From Salibacterium salarium (GTDB taxonomy: Bacteria > Bacillota > Bacilli > Bacillales > Marinococcaceae): a stretch of 64,000 nt of DNA. Both the position numbers and the translations under genes were made by a program. The notes under the pieces are model-generated. The model did not search any database and was not told the origin of the DNA. It saw nothing but the letters and a program-made list of their open reading frames with translations. The DNA is taken from the NCBI RefSeq assembly GCF_030813635.1, contig NZ_JAUSUM010000001.1, positions 1 through 64,000 of the forward strand, written 5' to 3'. Position 1 is the first letter of the stretch; the number at the start of each line of letters is the position of its first letter. This document shows, piece by piece, positions 42,443 through 52,282 of this stretch.

Positions 42443-43295
42443 AGGATTAGGCCGAGGATTAAATGCTTTTTTTCCAGAAGAATCAAGCGCGGAAGAAAAT
42501 CTAGTAGAAGATGTAAGAACAAAAGATTTACGTCCCAACCCCTATCAGCCGAGAAAATCATTCACCGAGGAAGCCATTGAAGAATTAAGAGATTCCATTA
42601 TAGAGCATGGGATTCTCCAACCACTCATTGTGAGAAAAAGTATTAAGGGATATGAAATTGTTGTCGGAGAACGGCGTTTTCGAGCAGCTAAAGAAGCTGG
42701 TTTAGACACGGTGCCTGCAGTAGTGAAAGATCTAAGTGATGAAAAATTAATGGAAGTTGCCTTAATTGAAAACGTGCAACGTGAAAATTTGAACCCGCTA
42801 GAAGAAGCAAGAGCTTATGAAAAGCTGATGAAGTATTTGGATGTTACTCAAGATGAGCTATCGAAACGATTAGGGAAAAGCAGACCTCATATTGCAAATC
42901 ATCTGCGCCTACTGCAACTTTCGTCTAATGTTCAAAAAAAGATTGCAAATAAGGATATTTCTATGGGGCACGGTCGCACGCTGCTTGGCTTAAAGGATAA
43001 GCAGAAAGCAGACGAAGTCGTGGATAAAATTGAAAAAGACTCGTTGAATGTCCGCCAAACAGAAGAAATGGTTCAGCAGTTGAACAATCAAGAAGTCCCG
43101 CAAACCAAGCATATAGAAAAAGAAAAACCTTCTGTATTTATTCAATCAAAAGAAGAAGAATTGCGTTCGTATTTTGGGACGTCTGTGTCTATAAAAAAAG
43201 GAAAGAAAAAAGGAAAGATAGAAATTGAATTCCTGACCGATGATGATTTGCAACGAATTTTGGAATTGTTGGACAATGAGTCAGCCCAAGAATAA
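42435..43295 (+). CDS. spo0J: Chromosome-partitioning protein Spo0J (ParB)
   Basis: 286 residues from GTG. Start [15 protein letters not shown] is the conserved Soj-activating N-terminus; [16 protein letters not shown] (CTP hydrolysis/clamp) and a [17 protein letters not shown] helix-turn-helix follow. It loads on parS sites and recruits SMC. Translationally coupled to soj. A parS-like site lies in yaaC. Confidence 0.98.
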   Translation: MGKGLGRGLNAFFPEESSAEENLVEDVRTKDLRPNPYQPRKSFTEEAIEELRDSIIEHGILQPLIVRKSIKGYEIVVGERRFRAAKEAGLDTVPAVVKDLSDEKLMEVALIENVQRENLNPLEEARAYEKLMKYLDVTQDELSKRLGKSRPHIANHLRLLQLSSNVQKKIANKDISMGHGRTLLGLKDKQKADEVVDKIEKDSLNVRQTEEMVQQLNNQEVPQTKHIEKEKPSVFIQSKEEELRSYFGTSVSIKKGKKKGKIEIEFLTDDDLQRILELLDNESAQE

Positions 43296-43307
43296 GAAGA
43301 GAGTATG

Positions 43308-43345
43308 AAAGCCTGTCGTGAGCACCGTGCCATGACAGGCTTTTT
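43308..43345 (+). terminator. Terminator between convergent spo0J and yyaC
   Basis: AAAGCCTGTC / GACAGGCTTT stem with T-run; in a 63-base convergent gap and symmetric enough to serve both strands. Confidence 0.8.
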
Positions 43346-43358
43346 GCTTGCGCTTTTC

Positions 43359-44033
43359 TTATTGCGGTGAGTTTTTTTGTAGGGATAAAGCGCTTTCTGT
43401 TTTGCAAGTACCTGTATTGTAAATAGTGCGTGGAGAGGAATTTGGCGGCGATACGGGTGGAACGGTAGGCGTCTTTAATTTTCTATCCGCTGTTGCCAGA
43501 GCTCTTGCTATTGACTCTGCCATAGCGATTACTAAATGAAGACGGGTGTTTTGTAATACAAAGTACTCCATCATTCCGCTAACATTTACTATGCCAGTAA
43601 TATGCATATCGCCGACGTGGGGGAGCTTTTTTTTCATGGCTGCTCCTGGAATAACAGGTCCTTTGGAAAAGTTTATATTACCTACATTTTTAAGGCGGCC
43701 TAAACATGCGTCAATGGCTATGATAAAGGAATCAGGGTGACGTACATGTATTTCTTGTAAAGTCTCTTCCAAATTTACAGCGTGAACGGGATCTTTTAAT
43801 GTGCCGTAAATAAACATTCGTTTCAGCATTCTTTTCTCCAAAGAGGATCCAATCAACGGACCAAGAGAGTCTCCAGTGGAGCGATCTGTTCCGATGCAAA
43901 CGATAACGATATCCTGGTACATCGAAATCGATTGAAGCTGTTCTATCAATTGAGTTGAAAGATGATAAGAAGCATGTACGTCATCTACATGTACTTGAAA
44001 GGTAAAGGCGGTACCAGAGTTTTTTCCAAGCAT
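43359..44033 (-). CDS. yyaC: Sporulation protein YyaC
   Basis: 224 residues with a GPR-like protease fold: IVCIGTDRSTGDSLGPLIG (about 44-62) and IAIDACLGRLKNVGNINFSKGPVIPGAAMKKKLPHVGDMHITGIVN, matching YyaC of sporulating Firmicutes. The exact biochemical role is not established. It is encoded opposite the soj-spo0J genes, as in B. subtilis, with GGAGAG before the ATG. The C-terminal tail after 190 is longer and Pro/Ser-rich. Confidence 0.9.
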   Translation of the reverse strand: MLGKNSGTAFTFQVHVDDVHASYHLSTQLIEQLQSISMYQDIVIVCIGTDRSTGDSLGPLIGSSLEKRMLKRMFIYGTLKDPVHAVNLEETLQEIHVRHPDSFIIAIDACLGRLKNVGNINFSKGPVIPGAAMKKKLPHVGDMHITGIVNVSGMMEYFVLQNTRLHLVIAMAESIARALATADRKLKTPTVPPVSPPNSSPRTIYNTGTCKTESALSLQKNSPQ

Positions 44034-44136
44034 ATTCGTCTCTCCTTCTTCATATTAGTTCCAGTATAGGAACCATTTATTTATTCTATACATGGACCGG
44101 TCGTTGATATGAGTCTTATTAAAGGGAGAATTGTAC

Positions 44137-45150
44137 ATGATAGCTGATGGACTGAAGTGGATGTTCTTAATTATTGGTACTACAATAGGGGCCGGGTATG
44201 CATCAGGACGTGAAATTTGGCAGTTTTTTGGCCATGAAAGTGGACTAGCTATTGTTATATTTAGCTTTTTATTCATTATATGTTGTTACGTTGTACTGAA
44301 CATAAGCTATCAAGAACAGACAGATGATTATTCCATGGTATTGTCCAAGCTTATGGGGCCACGGTTTGCAAAAGGATATGATTTGATTATTATTTTTTAT
44401 TTATTTACGACAACGGGTATTATGATTGCTGGTGGAGGCGCAGCATTAGAATACTTTCATGTCCCGTTTTCGGTTGGAATTATTTCTATGTGTGTTCTCC
44501 TGCTTATCGTTGCGGTACGAGGCGTAGAGGGATTAACGGGCTTAAACAGTGTGCTAATACCAGTGTTAATTATAAGTTTGACTGTAACATTAATTGCCTT
44601 TTTTTGGACTCATGGTGGATTGGAAACAATAGATTGGAAAACACAAAGTAATTGGACATCCTCCTTTACCTTTACAGCACTAAATTTATTACCGCTTGTT
44701 GCTGTATTATCTGCAGCGGGCAAAAAAATTAAACATAAAGGTGAAATTTGGATTGCAAGCATTGGCAGTGGTCTTACTTTGGGTGGTGTATCGTTTTTAT
44801 ATAATGAGTCGTTGTTAGCAGCTGCTGAAGATATTATGCTGTATGAAATTCCTTTATTTGCTCTTTTGAAGACTTTTCCCAGCACCATTACGGCATTTAT
44901 GGCAGTGTTATTATGGACAGCGATTTTTACTACAGCGGCGTCGGGGTTATTCGGCTTATCCAATCGACTTCGACACGTTTTCTCCGTTCGTCCTTGGTTT
45001 ATGGCTCTATTTTTACTTTGTTTAATGATCCCTTTAACGGAATTCGGTTTTTCTAGACTTGTTTCCTTCTTATATCCTATATATGGAATGTTAAATTTGT
45101 ATTTACTGGTCGTCGTAGTCATACATCCTTTTTTTCTAAAGCGAAGATAA
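44137..45150 (+). CDS. YkvI-type membrane protein
   Basis: 337 residues from the ATG at 44137 (AGGGAG eight bases upstream; an earlier TTG two codons before is too close). About ten hydrophobic helices; first helix GTTIGAGYASGREIWQFF has the APC-superfamily unwound-helix glycine motif, fitting a LeuT-fold transporter. It resembles YkvI-family proteins, whose substrate is not established. It is divergent from yyaC and stands alone. Confidence 0.8.
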   Translation: MIADGLKWMFLIIGTTIGAGYASGREIWQFFGHESGLAIVIFSFLFIICCYVVLNISYQEQTDDYSMVLSKLMGPRFAKGYDLIIIFYLFTTTGIMIAGGGAALEYFHVPFSVGIISMCVLLLIVAVRGVEGLTGLNSVLIPVLIISLTVTLIAFFWTHGGLETIDWKTQSNWTSSFTFTALNLLPLVAVLSAAGKKIKHKGEIWIASIGSGLTLGGVSFLYNESLLAAAEDIMLYEIPLFALLKTFPSTITAFMAVLLWTAIFTTAASGLFGLSNRLRHVFSVRPWFMALFLLCLMIPLTEFGFSRLVSFLYPIYGMLNLYLLVVVVIHPFFLKRR

Positions 45151-45217
45151 CGTCCCTTGTTCTACCTAATTGTGTATTACAAGACGTGACAAATGTAAGA
45201 AATCAGGAATCTGCACT

Positions 45218-45231
45218 ATTTCCCGGGAAAT
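45218..45231. other. Noc-binding site (NBS)
   Basis: ATTTCCCGGGAAAT, a perfect 14-bp palindrome identical to the published B. subtilis NBS consensus, in the gap between the YkvI-type gene and the DUF951 gene. noc is 3.7 kb away. Confidence 0.85.
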
Positions 45232-45335
45232 GTTGAAAAAAGAAAATAAGCTGAGGATTGTCTCTTTTGATTAGATAGGATAGGATATTACATATATTCA
45301 GTTTCTTGTTAAGTGGTAGAAATGAGGTGTCTAGA

Positions 45336-45536
45336 ATGGCGGATTTGCCTTTTTCATTAAACGATATTGTGGAGATGAAAAAATCGCATCCATGCGGTGA
45401 AAATCGCTGGAAAATTATTCGAATGGGTGCTGATATACGTATTAAGTGTCAAGGATGTGGACATAGTGTAATGCTTCCGCGCAGGGAATTTCGAAAAAAA
45501 ATAAAAAAAATCATTGAGAAAGCGGAAGAAGCTTAG
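45336..45536 (+). CDS. DUF951 small zinc-ribbon-like protein
   Basis: 66 residues from the ATG at 45336, which has GAGGTG nine bases upstream. Sequence PFSLNDIVEMKKSHPCGENRW, MGADIRIKCQGCGHSVMLPR carries cysteines in HPCG and KCQGCGH, typical of DUF951, a conserved Firmicutes family usually next to ychF. Function unknown; a nucleic-acid-binding or metal-binding role is plausible from the basic C-terminus KKIKKIIEK. ychF follows downstream. Confidence 0.9.
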   Translation: MADLPFSLNDIVEMKKSHPCGENRWKIIRMGADIRIKCQGCGHSVMLPRREFRKKIKKIIEKAEEA

Positions 45537-45657
45537 GTTGCAGAAGTTAACATGCACATTGTCACGTCTTCAGCACTTGTTTTATTAAATTGCAGATGCT
45601 TTTACGCTTTTCCCGTAAGATAGAAAATATATATTTTTGCGTCTTCCATGTTTAGCG

Positions 45658-45758
45658 CAAGCGCCCAGCCGATGGAGGTTTCTTCCCAGTCTCATTCGGA
45701 CGTGCAGTTAGCCCTACACGTCCGATTCAGAACCTACCGCGGCTTTTAGGGCGCTTGT
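45658..45758. repeat. Dispersed hairpin repeat, long copy
   Basis: Borders CAAGCGCCC (45658-45666) and GGGCGCTTG (45749-45757 approx.) are exact complements; inside is a second stem TCGGACGTG / CACGTCCGA (about 45697-45725). Begins with TAGCGCAAGC-CAGC and ends AGGGCGCTTG as in the copy at 23793. The rest of the 335-base gap (45537-45871) holds a TATAAT near 45779 that may serve ychF. Confidence 0.5.
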
Positions 45759-45871
45759 TTTTTGCCATGCTTCTCTCTATAATTGGGAATGGTGAAAAAC
45801 GAAAGAGATATTTTTAATCTTTGAACTATTACCTTTTCTAACAGAAAATCTTAAAGGAAGTGAATGAAGAC

Positions 45872-46972
45872 ATGGCTTTAACTACTGGTATCGTTGGACT
45901 TCCCAACGTTGGGAAATCCACTTTATTTAATGCGATAACACAAGCGGGTGCGGAATCAGCAAACTATCCATTCTGTACGATTGACCCAAACGTTGGGATC
46001 GTAGAAGTTCCGGATCCACGCTTGGATAAATTAACTGACATGTTCCAACCAAAGAAAACAATCCCAACAGCATTCGAATTTACTGATATTGCGGGGATTG
46101 TAGAAGGAGCAAGTAAGGGAGAAGGGTTGGGGAATAAATTTCTATCCCATATCCGCCAGGTGGATGCGATTTCGCACGTTGTCCGCTGTTTTAATGATGG
46201 AGATATTACGCACGTTTCTGGAAGTGTTAATCCTATTCGGGATATTGAAGTGATTAACCTTGAACTAATACTGGCTGACTTAGAGACTGTCGAAAAACGA
46301 GTGGAAAAGGTTGCTAAGTTGGCTAAATCCAAAGATAAAGAAGCAATGGCTGAACATGAACTGCTTCAAAAACTGATCACTGCCTTTCAAGAAGAAAAAC
46401 CAGCGCGGAGTCTTGATTTAACGGAAGATGAGTTGAAATTGATTCACGGCTTTCAATTATTGACGATGAAGCCGGTGTTGTATGCGGCAAATGTAAGTGA
46501 AGAGGATTTACTTGGTGATGAGGATAATGAATACGTCCAAGCCGTGAAAGATTATGCGGCCCAAGAAGGGTCTGAGGTTATTACTGTATGTGCGAAGATT
46601 GAATCCGAGATTGCAGAGTTAGAAGGAGAAGAAAAACAAGAATTTCTCGATGATCTCGGTATAGAAGAAGCCGGCCTTGATCAATTAATTCGTGCAGCCT
46701 ATAACCTGCTCGGACTCGAAACCTTCTTCACGGCTGGAGAGCCGGAGGTTAGAGCATGGACGATTAGAAGTGGTATGAAAGCCCCGCAAGCTGCAGGTGT
46801 GATTCATACTGACTTTGAAAGAGGTTTTATTCGCGCAGAAGTGGTTAGTTATGATGATTTAATGGCTAACGGTTCAATGAATGCAGCAAAAGAAGCAGGA
46901 AAAGTAAGATTAGAAGGAAAAGAATATGTTGTAAAAGACGGTGACGTTATTCATTTTCGTTTCAATGTATAA
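45872..46972 (+). CDS. ychF: Redox-regulated ATPase YchF/OLA1 family
   Basis: 366 residues from the ATG at 45872, giving the usual [17 protein letters not shown] start and family length; an in-frame ATG four codons earlier is less likely. P-loop GLPNVGKST, and the normal NKxD guanine motif is replaced by NVSE (in [10 protein letters not shown]), which in this family shifts preference to ATP. C-terminal TGS domain with [12 protein letters not shown]. Associated with ribosomes and translation regulation. Confidence 0.97.
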   Translation: MALTTGIVGLPNVGKSTLFNAITQAGAESANYPFCTIDPNVGIVEVPDPRLDKLTDMFQPKKTIPTAFEFTDIAGIVEGASKGEGLGNKFLSHIRQVDAISHVVRCFNDGDITHVSGSVNPIRDIEVINLELILADLETVEKRVEKVAKLAKSKDKEAMAEHELLQKLITAFQEEKPARSLDLTEDELKLIHGFQLLTMKPVLYAANVSEEDLLGDEDNEYVQAVKDYAAQEGSEVITVCAKIESEIAELEGEEKQEFLDDLGIEEAGLDQLIRAAYNLLGLETFFTAGEPEVRAWTIRSGMKAPQAAGVIHTDFERGFIRAEVVSYDDLMANGSMNAAKEAGKVRLEGKEYVVKDGDVIHFRFNV

Positions 46973-46986
46973 AAATCATCTATATG

Positions 46987-47023
46987 AACCCCTAGTCTTG
47001 ATAAATAAAGACGGGGTTTTTTC
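46987..47023 (+). terminator. Terminator after ychF
   Basis: AACCCC / GGGGTT arms with an inner AGTC/GACT-like pair and T6 tail. Confidence 0.75.
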
Positions 47024-47084
47024 ATGCTTTCAGAAAGAATAGGTTTCATCTGTATGTTTAAGAAAAAGAAGTGTCCAATAAAGA

Positions 47085-47113
47085 TTGTCAATGATGATTG
47101 GTTCTGCTATAAT
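47085..47113 (+). promoter_or_regulatory. rpsF operon promoter
   Basis: -35 TTGTCA (47085-47090), 17-bp spacer, perfect -10 TATAAT (47108-47113). Confidence 0.85.
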
Positions 47114-47119
47114 CATAAG

Positions 47120-47204
47120 TTGCGAGTGAAATGTCTAGAATATATTTTGCTCCTTGCTCTTTATGAAAAAGAAGAGCCGTAAGACCAAAAGGAGGTGACG
47201 CAAC
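47120..47204 (+). promoter_or_regulatory. rpsF leader, possible S6:S18 autoregulatory structure
   Basis: A hairpin GCTCTT / AAGAGC followed by CCGTAAGACC lies just before the ribosome binding site. S6 operons in many bacteria carry a leader bound by the S6:S18 pair, with a CCG-containing element. The match here is by eye only. Confidence 0.4.
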
Positions 47205-47492
47205 GTGCGTAAATATGAGGTGCTTTATATCATTGCTCCAAGCGTTGATGAAGACGGTGTGAAACAAACAATCGAACGTTACAACAACGTGTTGACAAGC
47301 AGTGGAGCAGAGATAGAAAAAGTAGACGAAAAAGGAAAACGTCGTCTGGCATATGAGATTGATGACCTAAAAGATGGATACTACGTCGTAGTTTACATTA
47401 AGGCAGAGCCAGATACTACAAATGAATTTGAACGTCTAGTTAAGATGGATGATAACATCATTCGTCATCTTGTAGTTAGAGACGATGATTAA
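47205..47492 (+). CDS. rpsF: Ribosomal protein bS6
   Basis: 95 residues from GTG with AGGAGGTGACG upstream. MRKYEVLYIIAPSVDE start and HLVVRDDD end are typical of bS6. It binds bS18 on the small-subunit platform. First gene of rpsF-ssb-rpsR. Confidence 0.98.
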   Translation: MRKYEVLYIIAPSVDEDGVKQTIERYNNVLTSSGAEIEKVDEKGKRRLAYEIDDLKDGYYVVVYIKAEPDTTNEFERLVKMDDNIIRHLVVRDDD

Positions 47493-47518
47493 TGACTAAA
47501 TAATTGGGAGGGGTTCCA

Positions 47519-48010
47519 ATGATAAATCGAGTTGTTTTGGTCGGCCGCCTGACCCGCGACCCCGAATTGCGGTATACGCCAAACGGTGTAGCTGTCGTTA
47601 ACTTTGGGATTGCCGTTAACCGTCCGTTTACGAACCAGCAGGGAGAAAGAGAAGCCGATTTCTTTAACTGCGTAGCATGGAGAAAACAGGCGGAAAATGT
47701 TGCAAATTACTTGAAAAAAGGTAGTCAAGCCGGCATTGATGGCCGCTTACAAAGCCGTAGGTATGAAAACCAAGAAGGACGGCGTGTTACCGTTGTAGAA
47801 GTTCAGGCGGAAAGTGTCCAATTCTTGGAACCTCGTAATGCATCTGGTGGTTCGGGTAACCGCAATGACTTTGCTAATTCCCAGCCAGGGGGAGGAAGTT
47901 CCAATAGCGGCCAACAAGGTCAAGGCGGCGGTTCTTCCAACCTTAATGACGATCCATTTGCAAATGATGGTCAACAGGTTGACATTTCTGATGACGATTT
48001 ACCATTTTAG
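47519..48010 (+). CDS. ssb: Single-stranded DNA-binding protein SsbA
   Basis: 163 residues from the ATG at 47519 with GGGAGGGG upstream. N-terminal OB fold ([23 protein letters not shown] start; about 1-105), a Gly/Ser/Asn/Gln-rich linker, and the conserved acidic tip DDDLPF that binds PriA, RecO, RecG and others. Essential replication and repair protein. Confidence 0.98.
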   Translation: MINRVVLVGRLTRDPELRYTPNGVAVVNFGIAVNRPFTNQQGEREADFFNCVAWRKQAENVANYLKKGSQAGIDGRLQSRRYENQEGRRVTVVEVQAESVQFLEPRNASGGSGNRNDFANSQPGGGSSNSGQQGQGGGSSNLNDDPFANDGQQVDISDDDLPF

Positions 48011-48082
48011 AATAGGTCTCCCAATAATATCTTATAAACAATGACAAGGAAGCCAAGCTTTCTTAAAGGAGGTTGAAACTCG

Positions 48083-48310
48083 ATGGCACGTCGCAGAGGT
48101 AAGAGAAGAAAAGTGTGTTACTTTACAGTCAATAAGATTGAAAAGATTGACTATAAAGACGTAGAACTTCTAAAAAAATTCATTTCTGAACGTGGTAAGA
48201 TTTTGCCGCGTCGTGTGACTGGTACTTCCGCTAAGTATCAGCGTCGATTGACGAAAGCTATTAAACGTGCACGTCACGTTGCGCTGCTCCCATATGTTAA
48301 GGAACAGTAA
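48083..48310 (+). CDS. rpsR: Ribosomal protein bS18
   Basis: 75 residues, basic, with [23 protein letters not shown] and [17 protein letters not shown], the bS18 core. AAGGAGG precedes the ATG. Contains a single cysteine (C13), so the zinc-binding four-Cys version is absent. Last gene of the operon; strong terminator follows. Confidence 0.98.
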   Translation: MARRRGKRRKVCYFTVNKIEKIDYKDVELLKKFISERGKILPRRVTGTSAKYQRRLTKAIKRARHVALLPYVKEQ

Positions 48311-48321
48311 AACTAGCTGTT

Positions 48322-48358
48322 AAAAACGTTTCCCGGTCGTTTCGGGAAACGTTTTTTT
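48322..48358 (+). terminator. Terminator of rpsF-ssb-rpsR
   Basis: AAAACGTTTCCCG / CGGGAAACGTTTT stem with T7 tail. Confidence 0.92.
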
Positions 48359-48806
48359 CTTATAAGATAAGAAAGTATGGAATTTCTGCTCTTTGGGGGA
48401 ACCTGTTTGAATAGAAGAAGGGGCGCGATTTCTACGGGAGCGAAGCAGATCAAGGACGGAACAAATGTCCATCCACTGCGATTAGACATTCCTGTAATAA
48501 AGCAAAAGGAGCTTTCCAAGGTGGATGAATGATAACAAAACGAAAAGATTTTATGCGGTGGTTTTCCAAACTCCGTTTTTCTTATCCGTTCAGAAATAAT
48601 AAGCTTGTATTGGTGCCAAGTATGAAAGGTTTGATTTTTGATACAAGTGACTGGTAAGCAAGTAGTCCCTGCCTGTATCAAGTGGGAACAGTATTCCTTC
48701 ATCAATGATTTCTTTCTTTTTTCGAGAGAATAGATTACAATAGACGAATGGAATCTACATAGACTAAAAGTGAAATGAATGATAATAGACAGATGAGGTG
48801 ACGTCA
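48359..48806. other. Gene-free stretch with a repeat shared with 36189
   Basis: No credible gene in about 450 bases. It includes ACGGAACAAATGTCCATCCA with CT following (48456-48477), matching 36189-36210 in 21 of 22 positions. The yybS promoter is expected near 48730-48790. Confidence 0.45.
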
Positions 48807-49745
48807 TTGCAACATACGAGAAGGTTAACAGAAGGAGCCATTTTAAGCGGTATTTTTATTGTTATGTTGCTTCTTTCTGTTTTTGTCCCTTTTCTCGGTA
48901 CTATTTTACTATTGTTTTTACCTCTGCCTTTCATTATTTTCGTTGTTAGATATGGTTGGAAGTCAGGACTGATTATGGCAGTGGTGACATTCCTGCTGTC
49001 CTTTCTTACAGGCACGCTTGTCGGACTGCCGTTTGTTTTGCTGGCTGCCGGTGGCGGGGTGACAGCTGGAGAACTTATGCGACGAAAAAAAGAAGCCTTG
49101 ATGGTGTTTTCAGCAAGCAGTATAGCATATATAGGGGTGTTGGTATTTCTCTATGCCGGGTCTATTCTAATCCTTGATATCGATCCGTTGGCGTCTTTAC
49201 AAGATGTAATGAGACAATCGACACAGCAGGCGGAGTCGATGCTTGAATCGTTAGGACAAGAAGCTTCGGAGGATATGGCAGTCTGGCAGGATATGATTAG
49301 TCAGATTGTAAAAATCGGTCCTTTGCTGATAGTGTTCACAGGGATTGGATTTGCCTTGCTTACACAACTTATCGCTCAATTTGTCCTCCGACGTTTGCAG
49401 ATGGAAATAGAACCTTTTCCGCCGCTGCGAAAGTGGGATTTCCCCCGCTCTTTATTATGGTATTATCTTGTCGTTTCCATCATTTACTGGATCGGAGTGG
49501 AAGAAGGGACGGTAATGGATTTAGTGATGTGGAACCTGTTTCCTTTGTTGGAAGTAGCCATGGCTGTTCAAGGTTTTACGGTGGTATTCCATTATTGTTA
49601 TATTAAATCTGTTCCTAAAATTTTTCCGGTTATTTTAATCATTTTTGGAATAGTTTCGCCCTTTGTTCTTCTGCTGGCTCGAATTTTGGGTATAATTGAT
49701 TTAGGATTTCAATTGAAAAAGCGTCTGGAATCTGACACGAAGTAG
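48807..49745 (+). CDS. yybS: YybS family membrane protein (DUF2232)
   Basis: 312 residues from a TTG at 48807 with GAGGTG six bases upstream (a GTG three codons earlier overlaps that site). The conserved start RRLTEGAILSGIFIV and seven to eight hydrophobic helices match YybS, an S-component-like membrane family upstream of gdpP in Bacillus. Function not established; ECF-type small-molecule binding has been suggested by the fold. gdpP follows 11 bases later. Confidence 0.93.
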   Translation: MQHTRRLTEGAILSGIFIVMLLLSVFVPFLGTILLLFLPLPFIIFVVRYGWKSGLIMAVVTFLLSFLTGTLVGLPFVLLAAGGGVTAGELMRRKKEALMVFSASSIAYIGVLVFLYAGSILILDIDPLASLQDVMRQSTQQAESMLESLGQEASEDMAVWQDMISQIVKIGPLLIVFTGIGFALLTQLIAQFVLRRLQMEIEPFPPLRKWDFPRSLLWYYLVVSIIYWIGVEEGTVMDLVMWNLFPLLEVAMAVQGFTVVFHYCYIKSVPKIFPVILIIFGIVSPFVLLLARILGIIDLGFQLKKRLESDTK

Positions 49746-49756
49746 GGGTTGACATT

Positions 49757-51727
49757 ATGCCTGAGTTTTTAATGAAACGTTGGCACGGTTTTCACGTCAT
49801 AGCATTATTTGTCGTTGCGGCTCTTTTTATAGGCTTATTGATGATGTATCAATGGGTACTTGGAGTGATTGGATTTGTATTGTTGGCATTAATGCTTATA
49901 TACATTCTCCAAGCAAGAAAGTCATTTGAAAGAGATCTTGAAAAATATATTACAACATTAACTCATCGCGTGAATAAGGCAGGAGAGGAAGCTGTTACAA
50001 AACTGCCGATCGGGATTATTTTGTATGACCAAGATTATCAAGTTCAATGGGCGAACCCATTTATGATGAGTTATCTCCCTCGAGAGTTTCTGGGTGAGTC
50101 GTTAGATAAAATTGTAGACGGGTTAATTCCTGCCATTAAAAAAGGCGATACAGAAACAGAACTAACATTGAATGATAGACATTACACGATATATATTAGA
50201 CAAGAGGAACGGTTACTGTACTTCTTTGACATGACAAACACAGCAGAGACCCAAGAGTTATATGAAGAAGAACAAACCGTTATCGGACTTGTTTACTTGG
50301 ACAACTTTGATGAAGTGACACAGGGTATGGATGATCAAATCCGAAGCAAACTTATGAGTCACGTCACATCGTCTTTGAATGAATGGGCGAGTGAAAATCA
50401 AATATTAATGCGCAGTATTTCTTCTGATCGTTTCATTGCTGTTATGAATCATAGAGCTCTTCAGGACTTAGAAGATACTCGTTTTGAGATACTTGATAAA
50501 ATAAGGGAAGTGACCGGGAAAGAAAAAGTCCCGATTACTCTCAGTATAGGTATTGGAAGTGGGGATTCTTCCCTTCGAGAACTTGGTAGCCTTGCTCAAT
50601 CCAGTCTTGATCTTGCGTTAGGAAGAGGCGGGGATCAAGTAGCTATTAAGGAAACAAATGGGAAAGTCCGTTTTTACGGAGGAAAGTCCAATGCCATGGA
50701 AAAAAGAACCAGGGTTCGAGCTCGTGTGATTTCTCATGCTCTCCGCGATTTTGTGTTAGAAAGCGATCAAGTTATTATTATGGGACATAAGAATCCGGAT
50801 ATGGATGCGATCGGTGCAGCTATTGGCGTCTTGAAAGTAGCAGAAGTTAACAATACAGACGCTTATGTCGTCGTTGATCCTAGTGATATCAATCCTGACG
50901 TACAAAAACTTATGGAGGAAGTTGGGGATCATGATTACTTGTGGTCACAATTTATTACACCAGAGGAAGCGTTGGATGATTTAACCCGTCATACGTTATT
51001 AGTTGTCGTCGATACACACAAACCGTCCCTTGTCATAGAACCCCGCTTAGTAGATGCGGTAGATCGAGTAGTCGTGTTAGACCACCATCGCAGAGGCGAA
51101 GAGTTTATACAAGACCCTGTATTGGTCTATATGGAACCATATGCATCTTCAACAGCAGAATTAGTTACAGAACTGTTAGAGTATCAACCGAATAAGTTAT
51201 CGATGGATGCGCTGGAGTCTACAGCGATGCTCGCAGGTATTATAGTGGACACGAAAAGTTTTGCCATTCGTACGGGCTCTCGAACCTTCGATGCTGCCTC
51301 GTTTTTAAAATCACACGGAGCCGATACAACCATGGTTCAAATGCTCTTAAAGGAGGATATTGATCAATACGTCCGAAGATCTCACTTAATAGAAAAAGCT
51401 TCTATTTATCGAGAGGGAATGGCCTTAGCAAAGGCCTCTAAAGAAGAAACGTATGATCAAATTCTTATAGCACAAGCAGCAGATACACTATTAACCATGA
51501 ACGATGTGAAAGGTTCTTTTGTGATTTCAAAACGAGATGATGAAAAGATTAGCATAAGTGCCCGTTCTCTGGGCGAAGTGAATGTCCAAATTATTATGGA
51601 AGCCCTCAATGGAGGCGGACATTTGACCAATGCTGCGACACAGTTAGCGGATACAACATTAGAAGATGCGGAAGAAAAACTTAAAGAAGCCATTGATGAC
51701 TACTTGGAAGGAGGAACAAAAGAATGA
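49757..51727 (+). CDS. gdpP: Cyclic-di-AMP phosphodiesterase GdpP
   Basis: 656 residues: two N-terminal membrane helices (about 10-55), PAS domain (about 75-155), degenerate GGDEF domain (about 172-300) and DHH/DHHA1 phosphodiesterase. [11 protein letters not shown] begins near residue 343, DHHRRG near 441 and [10 protein letters not shown] near 616, the metal and substrate motifs. It hydrolyses c-di-AMP, controlling osmolyte and potassium balance and wall stress. The stop codon overlaps rplI by four bases, so the two are coupled. Confidence 0.98.
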   Translation: MPEFLMKRWHGFHVIALFVVAALFIGLLMMYQWVLGVIGFVLLALMLIYILQARKSFERDLEKYITTLTHRVNKAGEEAVTKLPIGIILYDQDYQVQWANPFMMSYLPREFLGESLDKIVDGLIPAIKKGDTETELTLNDRHYTIYIRQEERLLYFFDMTNTAETQELYEEEQTVIGLVYLDNFDEVTQGMDDQIRSKLMSHVTSSLNEWASENQILMRSISSDRFIAVMNHRALQDLEDTRFEILDKIREVTGKEKVPITLSIGIGSGDSSLRELGSLAQSSLDLALGRGGDQVAIKETNGKVRFYGGKSNAMEKRTRVRARVISHALRDFVLESDQVIIMGHKNPDMDAIGAAIGVLKVAEVNNTDAYVVVDPSDINPDVQKLMEEVGDHDYLWSQFITPEEALDDLTRHTLLVVVDTHKPSLVIEPRLVDAVDRVVVLDHHRRGEEFIQDPVLVYMEPYASSTAELVTELLEYQPNKLSMDALESTAMLAGIIVDTKSFAIRTGSRTFDAASFLKSHGADTTMVQMLLKEDIDQYVRRSHLIEKASIYREGMALAKASKEETYDQILIAQAADTLLTMNDVKGSFVISKRDDEKISISARSLGEVNVQIIMEALNGGGHLTNAATQLADTTLEDAEEKLKEAIDDYLEGGTKE

Positions 51728-52167
51728 AAGTAATTTTTCAACAAGATGTAAAAGGAAAAGGGAAAAAAGGCGAACTTAAAGATGTTTCTGAAGGGTATGC
51801 CCGTAACTATCTTTTACCAAACAAGCTTGCGGTTGAGGCCACTGCTGGGAATGTGAAAAATTTAAAAGCAAAGCAGGAAAGTGACGCGAAAAAAGAACAG
51901 CAACAACTAGAAGATGCTAAAAAATTCAAAGAAGAACTTGAAAATACTAAAGTAGAAGTGAAAGCAAAAGCTGGAGAAGGCGGGCGTTTATTCGGAGCGG
52001 TATCCACTAAGCAGATTGCAGAAACCTTAAAAGAAATGGGAATGAAGGTCGATAAAAGGAAAATTGAATTGGATAACCCTATTCGCACACTAGGGGTAAC
52101 AAAAACTCCAATAAAGGTTCATAAAGAAGTGACAGCTACAGTGGATGTGCATGTTGTAGAAGAGTAA
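51724..52167 (+). CDS. rplI: Ribosomal protein bL9
   Basis: 147 residues with the bL9 start [21 protein letters not shown], long connecting helix (about 40-75) and C-terminal domain. Binds 23S rRNA near the L1 stalk. Overlaps gdpP by ATGA. A hairpin terminator follows. Confidence 0.98.
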   Translation: MKVIFQQDVKGKGKKGELKDVSEGYARNYLLPNKLAVEATAGNVKNLKAKQESDAKKEQQQLEDAKKFKEELENTKVEVKAKAGEGGRLFGAVSTKQIAETLKEMGMKVDKRKIELDNPIRTLGVTKTPIKVHKEVTATVDVHVVEE

Positions 52168-52185
52168 AAACGATGTAAAGGTTGA

Positions 52186-52226
52186 AATCGGCTTATACCA
52201 ACAGTGTTGGTGATAAGTCGGTTTTT
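52186..52226 (+). terminator. Terminator after rplI
   Basis: CGGCTTAT / ATAAGTCG arms with an inner CAAC/GTTG stem and TTTTT tail. Confidence 0.8.
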
Positions 52227-52282
52227 CACTAAGAAGAATTATTATTGGAATAATTTAGTATGAGAAAGGCAGGAAGATGGAC

